A stretch of DNA of 64,000 bases from Linyphia triangularis (lineage: Eukaryota; Arthropoda; Arachnida; Araneae; Linyphiidae): NCBI GenBank assembly GCA_963978545.1, contig OZ021722.1:36163365-36227364 (forward strand), given 5' to 3'. Positions 8,309 to 18,665 of the stretch are shown in pieces; position 1 is the stretch's first letter, and each line of letters starts with the position of its first letter. The notes beneath the pieces are model-generated. The model saw only the letters and a list, made by a program, of their open reading frames with translations, did not search any database and was not told the origin of the DNA. The translations under genes were made by a program, and so were the position numbers.

Positions 8309-8457
8309 AGGTTCTACCGAGATTCGAACTCGGATCGCTGGATTCAGAGTACAGAGTGCTGACCATTACACCTTAGAACACAACTTTCCCAAGCCGGGAA
8401 TCGAACCCGGGCCGCCTGGGTGAGAGCCAGGAATCCTAACCACTAGACCACGTGGGA
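8309..8457 (-). tRNA. Glu(CUC)-Gln(CUG) pair
   Basis: Gln 8309-8380, CUG U1A8 with a broken anticodon stem (gtacagag). Glu 8386-8457, CUC intact: an unusual combination. Confidence 0.75.
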
Positions 8458-8574
8458 CAGAATGCTTACGTAATCAAATAAATTTTATATTTAATAAAAT
8501 AATGAAGAAAATTATACAGAAACATTTTATTAATCTTTGACATACTCAAGGGTGAAATAATTGGAAAAAAACTT

Positions 8575-8723
8575 ACGTTCTACTGAAATATGAGCTGGTA
8601 TTGCTGGATCAAGAGATAAGAGTGCTGACCATTACATCATTGAACTTAATTTTCCCTCGCAAGGAATCGAAAATTGGCAGCCTGGGTGAGATCTTGTACT
8701 CCTAACCCTAAGACAAAAGATAC
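8575..8723 (-). pseudogene. Decayed Glu-Gln pair
   Basis: Subfamily b (ccctaagac variant). Confidence 0.9.
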
Positions 8724-8833
8724 TCATGAGTTGCAATTTATCATCATTTTGATTCAATAACTATATTGCGTAAAAAAATATATATATCCAAAAATATTTC
8801 ATTCCAGATATATTTAGACATGATAGATTTAAC

Positions 8834-8839
8834 AAAAAA
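8834..8839 (-). terminator. Pol III T6 terminator, type C spacer
   Basis: T6 on the minus strand two to three bases after the Gln gene (CCTAGTTTTTTG). It is the only T-run over four between the Gln 3' end and the psi unit downstream. Confidence 0.8.
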
Positions 8840-8853
8840 CTAGGTTCTACCGA

Positions 8854-8864
8854 GATTCGAACTC
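8854..8864 (-). promoter_or_regulatory. B box of tRNA-Gln (GAGTTCGAATC)
   Basis: Internal Pol III promoter (TFIIIC site) overlapping the T arm; it fits the GGTTCGANTCC consensus at nine of eleven positions. Lost in psi units, C33, A33 and decayed types. Confidence 0.8.
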
Positions 8865-8892
8865 GGATCGCTGGATTCAAAGTCCAGAGTGC

Positions 8893-8906
8893 TAACCATT
8901 ACACCA
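8893..8906 (-). promoter_or_regulatory. A box of tRNA-Gln
   Basis: TGGTGTAATGGTTA across the D arm, about 30 bp upstream of the B box, the usual spacing for an intronless gene. Confidence 0.75.
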
Positions 8907-8918
8907 TAGAACCCAAAT

Positions 8919-8990
8919 TTCCCACACCGGGAATCGAACCCGGGCCGCCTGGGTGAAAGCCAGGAATCCTAACCACTAGACCACATGGGA
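8919..8990 (-). tRNA. tRNA-Glu(UUC), intact prototype
   Basis: Delivers glutamate to GAA (and GAG by wobble). 72 nt: acceptor TCCCATG/TGTGGGA with U6.G67 and G7.U66 wobbles and discriminator A, D arm GTCT/GGAT, anticodon stem CCTGG/CCAGG with loop CTTTCAC (anticodon at 8955-8957), T arm CCGGG/CCCGG with loop TTCGATT. It closely matches animal tRNA-Glu(UUC). First gene of the pair. Upstream (9016-9035) lies an AT-rich TTTAGATATTTAATAAAATT stretch 26-45 bp from the gene, kept in all type A spacers, a possible TATA-like Pol III element. Confidence 0.97.
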
Positions 8991-9107
8991 CAATAAGCCT
9001 ACGCATTCAAACAATTTAGATATTTAATAAAATTATAAATTGAATTATACGTAAAATTTTAAAAATCATCGCATACATGAGGGATATTAATTTAGAAAAA
9101 AAAATTT

Positions 9108-9256
9108 AGGTTCTACTGAGATTCGAACTCGGATCGCTGGATTCAGAGTACAGAGTGCTGACCATTACACCTTAGAACACAATTTTCCCAAGTCGGGAAT
9201 CGAACCCGGGCCGCCTGGGTGAAAGCCATGAATAATAACCACTAGACCACATGGGA
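9108..9256 (-). tRNA. Glu(UUC)-Gln(CUG) pair
   Basis: Gln 9108-9179, CUG U1A8 with gtacagag stem break. Glu 9185-9256, UUC D-TTAT/A28 with a T-stem change (agtcggg). Confidence 0.62.
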
Positions 9257-9372
9257 CAGAATGCCTACGTATTCAAATAAATTTTATATTTAATAAAATA
9301 ATGCAGAAAATTATACAGAAACATTTTTTAATCCTTGACATACTCAAGGGTGAAATAATTGGAAAAAAATTT

Positions 9373-9521
9373 ACGTTCTACTGAAATTTTAGCTGGTATC
9401 GCTGGATCCAGAGACAAGAGTGCTGACCATTACATCATTGAACTTAATTTTCCAAAGCAAGGAATCAGAAATTGGCAGCCTGGGTGAGATCTAATACTCC
9501 TAACCATATGACAAAATAGTC
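9373..9521 (-). pseudogene. Decayed Glu-Gln pair
   Basis: Subfamily c (ttttccaaagcaagg variant). Confidence 0.9.
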
Positions 9522-9639
9522 TAATGAATTGCATTTTATCATCCTTTTGATTCAATAACTATATTGCGTAAAAAATACATATGTCCAAAAACATTTCATT
9601 CTAGATATATTTATACATGATAGATTTAACAAAAAGACG

Positions 9640-9788
9640 AGGTTCTACCGAGATTCGAAATCGGATCGCTGGATTCAAGGTCCAGAGTGCTAACCATTAC
9701 ACGATAAAACCAATTTTTCCCACGCCGGGAATCGAACCCGGGCCGCCTGGGTGAAAGCCAGGAATCCTAACCACTAGACCACATGGGA
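9640..9788 (-). tRNA. Glu(UUC)-Gln(UUG) pair
   Basis: Gln 9640-9711, UUG C33. Glu 9717-9788, UUC intact. Confidence 0.76.
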
Positions 9789-9904
9789 CAATAAGTTTAC
9801 GCATTCAAACACTTTAGATATTTAATAAAATTATAAATTGAATTATACGTAAAATTTTAAAAATCATCGCATACATGAGGGATATTAATTTAGAAAAAAA
9901 AATT

Positions 9905-10053
9905 AGGTTCTACCGAGATTCGAACTCGGATCGCTGGATTCAGAGTCCAGAGTGCTGACCATTACACCTTAGAACACAATTTTCCCAAGCCGGGAATCGA
10001 ACCCGGGCCGCCTGGGTGAAAGCCATGAATAATAACCACTAGACCACATGGGA
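9905..10053 (-). tRNA. Glu(UUC)-Gln(CUG) pair
   Basis: Gln 9905-9976, CUG U1A8. Glu 9982-10053, UUC D-TTAT/A28. Confidence 0.68.
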
Positions 10054-10169
10054 CAATAAGTTTACGCATTCAAACACTTTAGATATTTAATAAAATTATA
10101 AATTGAATTATACGTAAAATTTTAAAAATCATCGCATACATGAGGGATATTAATTTAGAAAAAAAAATT

Positions 10170-10318
10170 AGGTTCTACCGAGATTCGAACTCGGATCGCT
10201 GGATTCAGAGTCCAGAGTGCTGACCATTACACCTTAGAACACAATTTTCCCAAGCCGGGAATCGAACCCGGGCCGCCTGGGTGAAAGCCAGGAATAATAA
10301 CCACTAGACCACATGGGA
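10170..10318 (-). tRNA. Glu(UUC)-Gln(CUG) pair
   Basis: Gln 10170-10241, CUG U1A8. Glu 10247-10318, UUC D-TTAT. Confidence 0.72.
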
Positions 10319-10434
10319 CAATAAGCCTACGCATTCAAACACTTTAGATATTTAATAAAATTATAAATTGAATTATACGTAAAATTTTAAAAATCATCGC
10401 ATACATGAGGGATATTAATTTAGAAAAAAAATTT

Positions 10435-10583
10435 AGGTTCTACCGAGATTCGAACTCGGATCGCTGGATTCAGAGTCCAGAGTGCTGACCATTACACCTT
10501 AGAACACAATTTTCCCAAGCCGGGAATCGAACCCGGGCCGCCTGGGTGAAAGCCATGAATAATAACCACTAGACCACATGGGA
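10435..10583 (-). tRNA. Glu(UUC)-Gln(CUG) pair
   Basis: Gln 10435-10506, CUG U1A8. Glu 10512-10583, UUC D-TTAT/A28. Confidence 0.68.
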
Positions 10584-10698
10584 CAGAATGCCTACGTATT
10601 CAAATAAATTTTATATTTAATAAAATAATGCAGAAAATTATACAGAAACATTTTTTAATCCTTGACATACTCAAGGGTGAAATAATTGGAAAAAAATT

Positions 10699-10847
10699 AC
10701 GTTCAACTGAAATTTGAGCTGGTATCGCTTTATCCAGAGACAAGAGTCCTGACCATTACATCATTGAACTTAATTTTCCCATGCAAGGAATCGAAAATTA
10801 GCAGCCTGGGTGAGATCTAGTATTCCTAACCATATGACAAAATAGTC
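10699..10847 (-). pseudogene. Decayed Glu-Gln pair
   Basis: Subfamily a, with gagtcctgacc and aattagcagcc changes. Confidence 0.9.
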
Positions 10848-10964
10848 TAATGAATTGCATTTTATCATCCTTTTGATTCAATAACTATATTGCGTAAAAA
10901 ATACATATGTCCAAAAATATTTCATTCCAGATATATTTAGACATGATAGATTTAACAAAAAACT

Positions 10965-11113
10965 AGGTTCTACCGAGATTCGAACTCGGATCGCTGGATT
11001 CAAAGTCCAGAGTGCTAACCATTACACCATAGAACCCAAATTTCCCACACCGGGAATCGAACCCGGGCCGCCTGGGTGAAAGGCAGGAATATTAACCACT
11101 AGACCACATGGGA
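10965..11113 (-). tRNA. Glu(UUC)-Gln(UUG) pair
   Basis: Gln 10965-11036, UUG intact. Glu 11042-11113, UUC D-ATAT with an anticodon-stem change (aaaggcagg). Confidence 0.82.
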
Positions 11114-11229
11114 CAATAAGCCTACGCATTCAAACACTTTAGATATTTAATAAAATTATATAGTCAACTATATGTAAAATTTTAAAAATAATCGCGTACA
11201 TGAGGGATATTAATTTAGAAAAAAAACTT

Positions 11230-11378
11230 AGGTTCTACCGAGATTCGAACTCGGATCGCTGGATTCAGAGTCCAGAGTGCTTACCATTACACCATAGAAC
11301 TCAACTTTCCCACGCCTGGCATCGAACCCGGGCCACTTGGGTGAGAGCCAGGATTCCTAACCACTAGACCACATGGGA
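11230..11378 (-). tRNA. Glu(CUC)-Gln(CUG) pair
   Basis: Gln 11230-11301, CUG A1. Glu 11307-11378, CUC weak. Confidence 0.7.
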
Positions 11379-11494
11379 CAATAAGACTACGCAATCAAAC
11401 ACTTTAGATATTTAATAAAATTTTAATGTCAACTATACGTAAAATTTTAAAAATCATCGCATACATGAGAGATATTAATTTAGAAAAAAAACTT

Positions 11495-11643
11495 AGGTTC
11501 CACCGATTTTCGAACTCGGATCGCTGGATTCAGAGTCCAGAGTGCTGACCATTACACCATAGAACCCAATTTTCCCACGCCGGGAATCGAACCCGGGCCG
11601 CCTGGGTGAGAGCCAGGAATCCTAACCACTAGACCACGTGGGA
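11495..11643 (-). tRNA. Glu(CUC)-Gln(CUG) pair
   Basis: Gln 11495-11566, CUG with the 53-61 T-stem pair broken (gattttcg). Glu 11572-11643, CUC intact. Confidence 0.8.
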
Positions 11644-11760
11644 CAGAATGCTTACGTAATCAAATAAATTTTATATTTAATAAAATAATGAAGAAAATTA
11701 TACAGAAACATTTTATTAATCTTTGACATACTCAAGGGTGAAATAATTGGAAAAAAACTT

Positions 11761-11909
11761 ACGTTCTACTGAAATATGAGCTGGTATTGCTGGATCAAGA
11801 GATAAGAGTGCTGACCATTACATCATGGAACTTAATTTTCCCTGGCAAGGAATCGAAAATTGGCAGCCTGGGTGAGATCTTGTACTCCTAACCCTATGAC
11901 AAAAGATAC
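11761..11909 (-). pseudogene. Decayed Glu-Gln pair
   Basis: Subfamily b. Confidence 0.9.
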
Positions 11910-12027
11910 TCATGAGTTGCAATTTATCATCCTTTTGATTCAATAACTATATTGCGTAAAAAAATATATATATCCAAAAATATTTCATTCCAGATATATT
12001 TAGACATGATAGATTTAACAAAAAACT

Positions 12028-12176
12028 AGGTTCTACCGAGATTCGAACTCGGATCGCTGGATTCAAAGTCCAGAATGCTAACCATTACACCATAGAACCC
12101 AAATTTCCCACACCGGGAATCGAACCCGGGCCGCCTGGGTGAAAGCCAGGAATCCTAACCACTAGACCACATGGGA
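12028..12176 (-). tRNA. Glu(UUC)-Gln(UUG) pair
   Basis: Gln 12028-12099, UUG with agaatgc. Glu 12105-12176, UUC intact. Confidence 0.9.
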
Positions 12177-12292
12177 CAATAAGCTTACGCATTCAAACAC
12201 TTTAGATATTTAATAAAATTATAAAGTCAACTATATGTAAAATTTTAAAAATAATCGCGTACATGAGGGATATTAATTTAGAAAAAAAACTT

Positions 12293-12441
12293 AGGTTCTA
12301 CCGAGATTCGAACTCGGATCGCTGGATTCAGAGTCCAGAGTGCTTACCATTACACCATAGAAATCAACTTTCCCACGCCTGGCATCGAACGCGGGCCACT
12401 TGGGTGAGAGCCAGGAATCCTAACCACTAGACCACATGGGA
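12293..12441 (-). tRNA. Glu(CUC)-Gln(CUG) pair
   Basis: Gln 12293-12364, CUG A1-like with a further acceptor change (gaaatc). Glu 12370-12441, CUC weak (cgaacgcggg). Confidence 0.65.
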
Positions 12442-12556
12442 CAATAAGCCTACGCAATCAAACACTTTAGATATTTAATAAAATTTTAATGTCAACTATA
12501 CGTAAAATTTTAAAAATCATCGCATACATGAGAGATATTAATTTAGAAAAATACTT

Positions 12557-12705
12557 AGGTTCCACCGAGATTCGAACTCGGATCGCTGGATTCAGAGTCC
12601 AGAGTGCTGACCATTACACCATAGAACCCAATTTTCCCACGCCGGGAATCGAACCCGGGCCGCCTGGGTGAAAGCCAGGAATAATAACCACTAGACCACA
12701 TGGGA
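12557..12705 (-). tRNA. Glu(UUC)-Gln(CUG) pair
   Basis: Gln 12557-12628, CUG intact. Glu 12634-12705, UUC D-TTAT. Copy of the pair at 2996, 9561 bp away. Confidence 0.8.
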
Positions 12706-12820
12706 CAGAATGCCTACGTATTCAAATAAATTTTATATTTAATAAAATAATGCAGAAAATTATACAGAAACATTTTTTAATCCTTGACATACTCAAGGGT
12801 GAAATAATTGGAAAAAAATT

Positions 12821-12969
12821 ACGTTCAACTGAAATTTGAGCTGGTATCGCTTTATCCAGAGACAAGAGTGCTGACCATTACATCATTGAACTTAATTTTC
12901 CCACGCAAGGAATCAGAAATTGGCAGCCTGGGTGAGATCTAGTATTCCTAACCATATGACAAAATAGTC
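12821..12969 (-). pseudogene. Decayed Glu-Gln pair
   Basis: Subfamily a. Confidence 0.9.
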
Positions 12970-13088
12970 TAATGAATTGCATTTTATCATCAATTTGATT
13001 CAATAACTATATTGCTTAAAAATATATATATATCCAAAAATATTTCATTTCTGATATATTTATGCATGATAAATTTAACAAAAACACT

Positions 13089-13237
13089 AGGTTCTAATGA
13101 GATTAGAAATCGGTTCGCCGGATTCAAAGTCTAGAGTGCTACCCATTACACGATAGAACCAATCTTTCCCACGCCGGGAATCGAACCCGGGCCGCCTGGG
13201 TGAGAGCCAGGAATCCTAACCACTAGACCACGTGGGA
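13089..13237 (-). tRNA. Glu(CUC) with decayed Gln(UUG)
   Basis: Gln-like 13089-13160, UUG decayed. Glu 13166-13237, CUC intact. Confidence 0.77.
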
Positions 13238-13353
13238 CAGAATGCTTACGTAATCAAATAAATTTTATATTTAATAAAATAATGCAGAAAATTATACAGA
13301 AACATTTTTTAATCCTTGACATACTCAAGGGTGAAATAATTGGAAAAAAATTT

Positions 13354-13502
13354 ACGTTCTACTGAAATTTTAGCTGGTATCGCTGGATCCAGAGACAAGA
13401 GTGCTGACCATTACATCATTGAACTTAATTTTCAAAAGCAAGGAATCAGAAATTGGCAGCCTGGGTGAGATCTAATACTCCTACCCATATGACATAATAG
13501 TC
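13354..13502 (-). pseudogene. Decayed Glu-Gln pair
   Basis: Subfamily c (ttttcaaaagcaagg). Confidence 0.9.
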
Positions 13503-13620
13503 TAATGAATTGCATTTTATCATCCTTTTGATTCAATAACTATATTGCGTAAAAAATACATATGTTCAAAAACATTTCATTCTAGATATATTTATACATG
13601 ATAGATTTAACAAAAAGACG

Positions 13621-13769
13621 AGGTTCTACCGAGATTCGAAATCGGATCGCTGGATTCAAGGTCCAGAGTGCTAACCATTACACGATAAAACCAATTTTTC
13701 CCACGCCGGGAATCGAACCCGGGCCGCCTGGGTGAAAGCCAGGAATCCTAACCACTAGACCACATGGGA
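13621..13769 (-). tRNA. Glu(UUC)-Gln(UUG) pair
   Basis: Gln 13621-13692, UUG C33. Glu 13698-13769, UUC intact. Confidence 0.76.
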
Positions 13770-13885
13770 CAATAAGCCTACGCATTCAAAAACTTTAGAT
13801 ATTTAATAAAATTATATAGTCAACTATATGTAAAATTTTAAAAATAATCGCGTACATGAGGGATATTAATTTAGAAAAAAAACTT

Positions 13886-14034
13886 AGGTTCTACCGAGAT
13901 TCGAACTCGGATCGCTGGATTCAGAGTCCAGAGTGCTTACCATTACACCATAGAACTCAACTTTCCCACGCCTGGCATCGAACCCGGGCCACTTGGGTGA
14001 GAGCCAGGATTCCTAACCACTAGACCACATGGGA
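13886..14034 (-). tRNA. Glu(CUC)-Gln(CUG) pair
   Basis: Gln 13886-13957, CUG A1. Glu 13963-14034, CUC weak. Confidence 0.7.
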
Positions 14035-14150
14035 CAATAAGACTACGCAATCAAACACTTTAGATATTTAATAAAATTTTAATGTCAACTATACGTAAAA
14101 TTTTAAAAATCATCGCATACATGAGAGATATTAATTTAGAAAAAAAACTT

Positions 14151-14299
14151 AGGTTCCACCGATTTTCGAACTCGGATCGCTGGATTCAGAGTCCAGAGTG
14201 CTGACCATTACACCATAGAACCCAATTTTCCCACGCCGGGAATCGAACCCGGGCCGCCTGGGTGAGAGCCAGGAATCCTAACCACTAGACCACGTGGGA
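14151..14299 (-). tRNA. Glu(CUC)-Gln(CUG) pair
   Basis: Gln 14151-14222, CUG with 53-61 broken (gattttcg). Glu 14228-14299, CUC intact. Confidence 0.8.
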
Positions 14300-14416
14300 C
14301 AGAATGCTTACGTAATCAAATAAATTTTATATTTAATAAAATAATGAAGAAAATTATACAGAAACATTTTATTAATCTTTGACATACTCAAGGGTGAAAT
14401 AATTGGAAAAAAACTT

Positions 14417-14565
14417 ACGTTCTACTGAAATATGAGCTGGTATTGCTGGATCAAGAGATAAGAGTGCTGACCATTACATCATGGAACTTAATTTTCCCTG
14501 GCAAGGAATCGAAAATTGGCAGCCTGGGTGAGATCTTGTACTCCTAACCCTATGACAAAAGATAC
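14417..14565 (-). pseudogene. Decayed Glu-Gln pair
   Basis: Subfamily b. Confidence 0.9.
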
Positions 14566-14683
14566 TCATGAGTTGCAATTTATCATCCTTTTGATTCAAT
14601 AACTATATTGTGTAAAAAAATATATATATCCAAAAATATTTCATTCCAGATATATTTAGACATGATAGATTTAACAAAAAACT

Positions 14684-14832
14684 AGGTTCTACCGAGATTC
14701 GAACTCGGATCGCTGGATTCAAAGTCCAGAGTGCTAACCATTACACCATAGAACCCAAATTTCCCACACCGGGAATCGAACCCGGGCCGCCTGGGTGAAA
14801 GCCAGGAATCCTAACCACTAGACCACATGGGA
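14684..14832 (-). tRNA. Glu(UUC)-Gln(UUG) pair
   Basis: Gln 14684-14755, UUG intact. Glu 14761-14832, UUC intact. Confidence 0.95.
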
Positions 14833-14948
14833 CAATAAGCCTACGCATTCAAACAATTTAGATATTTAATAAAATTATAAATTGAATTATACGTAAAATT
14901 TTAAAAATCATCGCATACGTGAGGGATATTAATTTAGAAAAAAAATTT

Positions 14949-15097
14949 AGGTTCTACCGAGATTCGAACTCGGATCGCTGGATTCAGAGTCCAGAGTGCT
15001 GACCATTACACCTTAGAAAACAATTTTCCCAAGCCGGGAACCGAACCCGGGCCGCCTGGGTGAAAGCCAGGAATCCTAACCACTAGACCACATGGGA
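14949..15097 (-). tRNA. Glu(UUC)-Gln(CUG) pair
   Basis: Gln 14949-15020, CUG U1U2A8. Glu 15026-15097, UUC G58. Confidence 0.68.
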
Positions 15098-15212
15098 CAG
15101 AATGCCTACGTATTCAAATAAATTTTATATTTAATAAAATAATGCAGAAAATTATACAGAAACATTTTTTAATCCTTGACATACTTAAACGTGAAATAAT
15201 TGGGAAAAAATT

Positions 15213-15361
15213 ACGTTCAACTGAAATTTGAGCTGGTATCGCTTTATCCAGAGACAAGAGTGCTGACCATTACATCATTGAACTTAATTTTCCCACGCAA
15301 GGAATCGAAAATTGGCAGCCTGGGTGATATGTAGTATTCCTAACCATATGACAAAATAGTC
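15213..15361 (-). pseudogene. Decayed Glu-Gln pair
   Basis: Subfamily a, after the cttaaacgtg spacer. Confidence 0.9.
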
Positions 15362-15478
15362 TAATGAATTGCATTTTATCATCCTTTTGATTCAATAACT
15401 ATATTGCGTAAAAAATACATATGTCCAAAAATATTTCATTCCAGATATATTTAGACATGATAGATTTAACAAAAAACT

Positions 15479-15627
15479 AGGTTCTACCGAGATTCGAACT
15501 CGGATCGCTGGATTCAGAGTCCAGAGTGCTGACCATTACACCATAGAACCCAATTTTCCCACGCCGGGAATCGAACCCGGGCCGCCTGGGTGAGAGCCAG
15601 GAATCCTACCCACTAGACCACGTGGGA
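15479..15627 (-). tRNA. Glu(CUC)-Gln(CUG) pair
   Basis: Gln 15479-15550, CUG intact. Glu 15556-15627, CUC intact but for one D-loop change (ctaccc). Confidence 0.92.
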
Positions 15628-15744
15628 CAGAATGCTTACGTAATCAAATAAATTTTATATTTAATAAAATAATGAAGAAAATTATACAGAAACATTTTAT
15701 TAATCTTTGACATACTCAAGGGTGAAATAAGTGGAAAAAAACTT

Positions 15745-15893
15745 ACGTTCTACTGAAATATGAGCTGGTATTGCTGGATCAAGAGATAAGAGTGCTGACC
15801 ATTACATCATGGAACTTAATTTTCCCTGGCAAGGAATCGAAAATTGGCAGCCTGGGTGCGATCTTGTACTCCTAACCCTATGACAAAAGATAC
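15745..15893 (-). pseudogene. Decayed Glu-Gln pair
   Basis: Subfamily b. Confidence 0.9.
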
Positions 15894-16011
15894 TCATGAG
15901 TTGCAATTTATCATCCTTTTGATTCAATAACTATATTGCGTAAAAAAATATATATATCCAAAAATATTTCATTCCAGATATATTTAGACATGATAGATTT
16001 AACAAAAAACT

Positions 16012-16160
16012 AGGTTCTACCGAGATTCGAACTCGGATCGCTGGATTCAAAGTCCAGAATGCTAACCATTACACCATAGAACCCAAATTTCCCACACCGG
16101 GAATCGAACCCGGGCCGCCTGGGTGAAAGCCAGGAATCCTAACCACTAGACCACATGGGA
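16012..16160 (-). tRNA. Glu(UUC)-Gln(UUG) pair
   Basis: Gln 16012-16083, UUG with agaatgc. Glu 16089-16160, UUC intact. Confidence 0.9.
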
Positions 16161-16276
16161 CAATAAGCCTACGCATTCAAACACTTTAGATATTTAATAA
16201 AATTATAAAGTCAACTATATGTAAAATTTTAAAAATAATCGCGTACATGAGGGATATTAATTTAGAAAAAAAACTT

Positions 16277-16425
16277 AGGTTCTACCGAGATTCGAACTCG
16301 GATCGCTGGATTCAGAGTCCAGAGTGCTGACCATTACACCATAGAACCCAATTTTCCCACGCCGGGAATCGAACCTGGGCCGCCTGGGTGAAAGCCAGGA
16401 ATAATAACCACTAGACCACATGGGA
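16277..16425 (-). tRNA. Glu(UUC)-Gln(CUG) pair
   Basis: Gln 16277-16348, CUG intact. Glu 16354-16425, UUC D-TTAT with a T-stem change (cgaacctggg) shared only with 21586 and 33807. Confidence 0.78.
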
Positions 16426-16540
16426 CAGAATGCCTACGTATTCAAATAAATTTTATATTTAATAAAATAATGCAGAAAATTATACAGAAACATTTTTTAA
16501 TCCTTGACATACTCAAGGGTGAAATAATTGGAAAAAAATT

Positions 16541-16689
16541 ACGTTCAACTGAAATTTGAGCTGGTATCGCTTTATCCAGAGACAAGAGTGCTGACCATTA
16601 CATCATTGAACTTAATTTTCCCAAGCAAGGAATCAGAAATTGGCAGCCTGGGTGAGATCTAGTATTCCTAACCATATGACAAAATAGTC
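16541..16689 (-). pseudogene. Decayed Glu-Gln pair
   Basis: Subfamily a. Confidence 0.9.
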
Positions 16690-16808
16690 TAATGAATTGC
16701 ATTTTATCATCAATTTGATTCAATAACTATATTGCTTAAAAATATATATATATCCAAAAATATTTCATTTCTGATATATTTATGCATGATAAATTTAACA
16801 AAAACACT

Positions 16809-16957
16809 AGGTTCTAATGAGATTAGAAATCGGTTCGCCGGATTCAAAGTCTAGAGTGCTACCCATTACACGATAGAACCAATCTTTCCCAAGCTGGGAA
16901 TCGAACCCGGGCCGCCTGGGTGAGAGCCAGGAATCCTAACCACTAGACCACGTGGGA
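16809..16957 (-). tRNA. Glu(CUC) with decayed Gln(UUG)
   Basis: Gln-like 16809-16880, UUG decayed. Glu 16886-16957, CUC with T-stem and acceptor changes (aagctggg). Confidence 0.73.
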
Positions 16958-17073
16958 CAGAAAGCTTACGTATTCAAATAAATTTTATATTTAATAAATA
17001 AATGAAGAAAATTATACAGAAACATTTTATTAATCTTTGACATACTCAAGGGTGAAATAATTGGAAAAAAATT

Positions 17074-17222
17074 ACGTTCAACTGAAATTTGAGCTGGTAT
17101 CGCTTTATCCAGAGACAAGAGTGCTGACCATTACATCATTGAACTTAATTTTCCCATGCAAGGAATCGAAAATTAGCAGCCTGGGTGAGATCTAGTATTC
17201 CTAACCATATGACAAAATAGTC
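17074..17222 (-). pseudogene. Decayed Glu-Gln pair
   Basis: Subfamily a. Confidence 0.9.
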
Positions 17223-17339
17223 TAATGAATTGCATTTTATCATACTTTTGATTCAATAACTATATTGCGTAAAAAATACATATGTCCAAAAATATTTTAT
17301 TCCAGATATATTTAGACATGATAGATTTAACAAAAAACT

Positions 17340-17488
17340 AGGTTCTACCGAGATTCGAACTCGGATCGCTGGATTCAAAGTCCAGAGTGCTAACCATTAC
17401 ACCATAGAACCCAAATTTCCCACACCGGGAATCGAACCCGGGCCGTCTGGGTGAAAGCCAGGAATATTAACCACTAGACCACATGGGA
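17340..17488 (-). tRNA. Glu(UUC)-Gln(UUG) pair
   Basis: Gln 17340-17411, UUG intact. Glu 17417-17488, UUC D-ATAT with gccgtctggg. Confidence 0.83.
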
Positions 17489-17604
17489 CAATAAGCCTAC
17501 GCATTCAAACACTTTAGATATTTAATAAAATTATAAAGTCAACTATATGTAAAATTTTAAAAATAATCGCGTACATGAGGGATATTAATTTAGAAAAAAA
17601 ACTT

Positions 17605-17753
17605 AGGTTCTACCGAGATTCGAACTCGGATCGCTGGATTCAGAGTCCAGAGTGCTTACCATTACACCATAGAACTCAACTTTCCCACGCCTGGCATCGA
17701 ACCCGGGCCACTTGGGTGAGAGCCAGGATTCCTAACCACTAGACCACATGGGA
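17605..17753 (-). tRNA. Glu(CUC)-Gln(CUG) pair
   Basis: Gln 17605-17676, CUG A1. Glu 17682-17753, CUC weak. Confidence 0.7.
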
Positions 17754-17869
17754 CAATAAGACTACGCAATCAAACACTTTAGATATTTAATAAAATTTTA
17801 ATGTCAACTATACGTAAAATTTTAAAAATCATCGCATACATGAGAGATATTAATTTAGAAAAAAAACTT

Positions 17870-18018
17870 AGGTTCCACCGAGATTCGAACTCGGATCGCT
17901 GGATTCAGAGTCCAGAGTGCTGACCATTACACCATAGAACCCAATTTTCCCACGCCGGGAATCGAACCCGGGCCGCCTGGGTGAAAGCCAGGAATCCTAA
18001 CCACTAGACCACGTGGGA
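17870..18018 (-). tRNA. Glu(UUC)-Gln(CUG) pair
   Basis: Gln 17870-17941, CUG intact. Glu 17947-18018: a CUC-type body (perfect acceptor with C6-G67) carrying a UUC anticodon, the reverse of the usual association. Confidence 0.93.
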
Positions 18019-18134
18019 CAGAATGCTTACGTAATCAAATAAATTTTATATTTAATAAAATAATGAAGAAAATTATACAGAAACATTTTTTAATCCTTGA
18101 CATACTCAAGGGTGAAATAATTGGAAAAAAACTT

Positions 18135-18283
18135 ACGTTCTACTGAAATATGAGCTGGTATTGCTGGATCAAGAGATAAGAGTGCTAACCATTACATCAT
18201 TGAACTTAATTTTCCCACGCAAGGAATCGAAAATTGGCAGCCTGGGTGATATGTAGTATTCCTAACCATATGACAAAATAGTC
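18135..18283 (-). pseudogene. Decayed Glu-Gln pair
   Basis: Gln part subfamily b, Glu part subfamily a (gatatgtagtattcc): an inter-subfamily recombinant. Confidence 0.88.
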
Positions 18284-18400
18284 TAATGAATTGCATTTTA
18301 TCATCCTTTTGATTCAATAACTATATTGCGTAAAAAATACATATGTCCAAAAATATTTCATTCCAGATATATTTAGACATGATAGATTTAACAAAAAACT

Positions 18401-18549
18401 AGGTTCTACCGAGATTCGAACTCGGATCGCTGGATTCAAAGTCCAGAGTGCTAACCATTACACCATAGAACCCAAATTTCCCACACCGGGAATCGAACCC
18501 GGGCCGCCTGGGTGAAAGCCAGGAATATTAACCACTAGACCACATGGGA
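18401..18549 (-). tRNA. Glu(UUC)-Gln(UUG) pair
   Basis: Gln 18401-18472, UUG intact. Glu 18478-18549, UUC D-ATAT. Confidence 0.85.
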
Positions 18550-18665
18550 CAATAAGCCTACGCATTCAAACACTTTAGATATTTAATAAAATTATATAGT
18601 CAACTATATGTAAAATTTTAAAAATAATCGCGTACATGAGGGATATTAATTTAGAAAAAAAACTT

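Larger units (their letters stand above)
8842..8913 (-). tRNA. tRNA-Gln(UUG), intact prototype
   Basis: Delivers glutamine to CAA (and CAG by wobble). Full 72-nt cloverleaf: acceptor GGTTCTA/TAGAACC with discriminator T, D arm GTGT/GCAC, anticodon stem CTGGA/TCCAG with loop CTTTGAA (anticodon at 8878-8880), T arm CCGAG/CTCGG with loop TTCGAAT. No intron and no encoded CCA. It closely matches animal tRNA-Gln(UUG). It is the second gene of a pair: its 5' end is 5 nt from the Glu 3' end, so the leader must be cut from a joint transcript or the gene must start inside Glu. About 38 monomers carry this type. Confidence 0.97.
10965..12027 (-). repeat. Four-monomer higher-order block, 1063 bp
   Basis: Order from left: UUG/D-ATAT pair, CUG A1/CUC weak pair, CUG/CUC pair, psi unit. 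The same block starts at 1404, 17340, 18401, 20258, 22649, 29821, 34870, 41243, 48149, 52131, 55582 and 59564 with a few substitutions. Confidence 0.9.
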
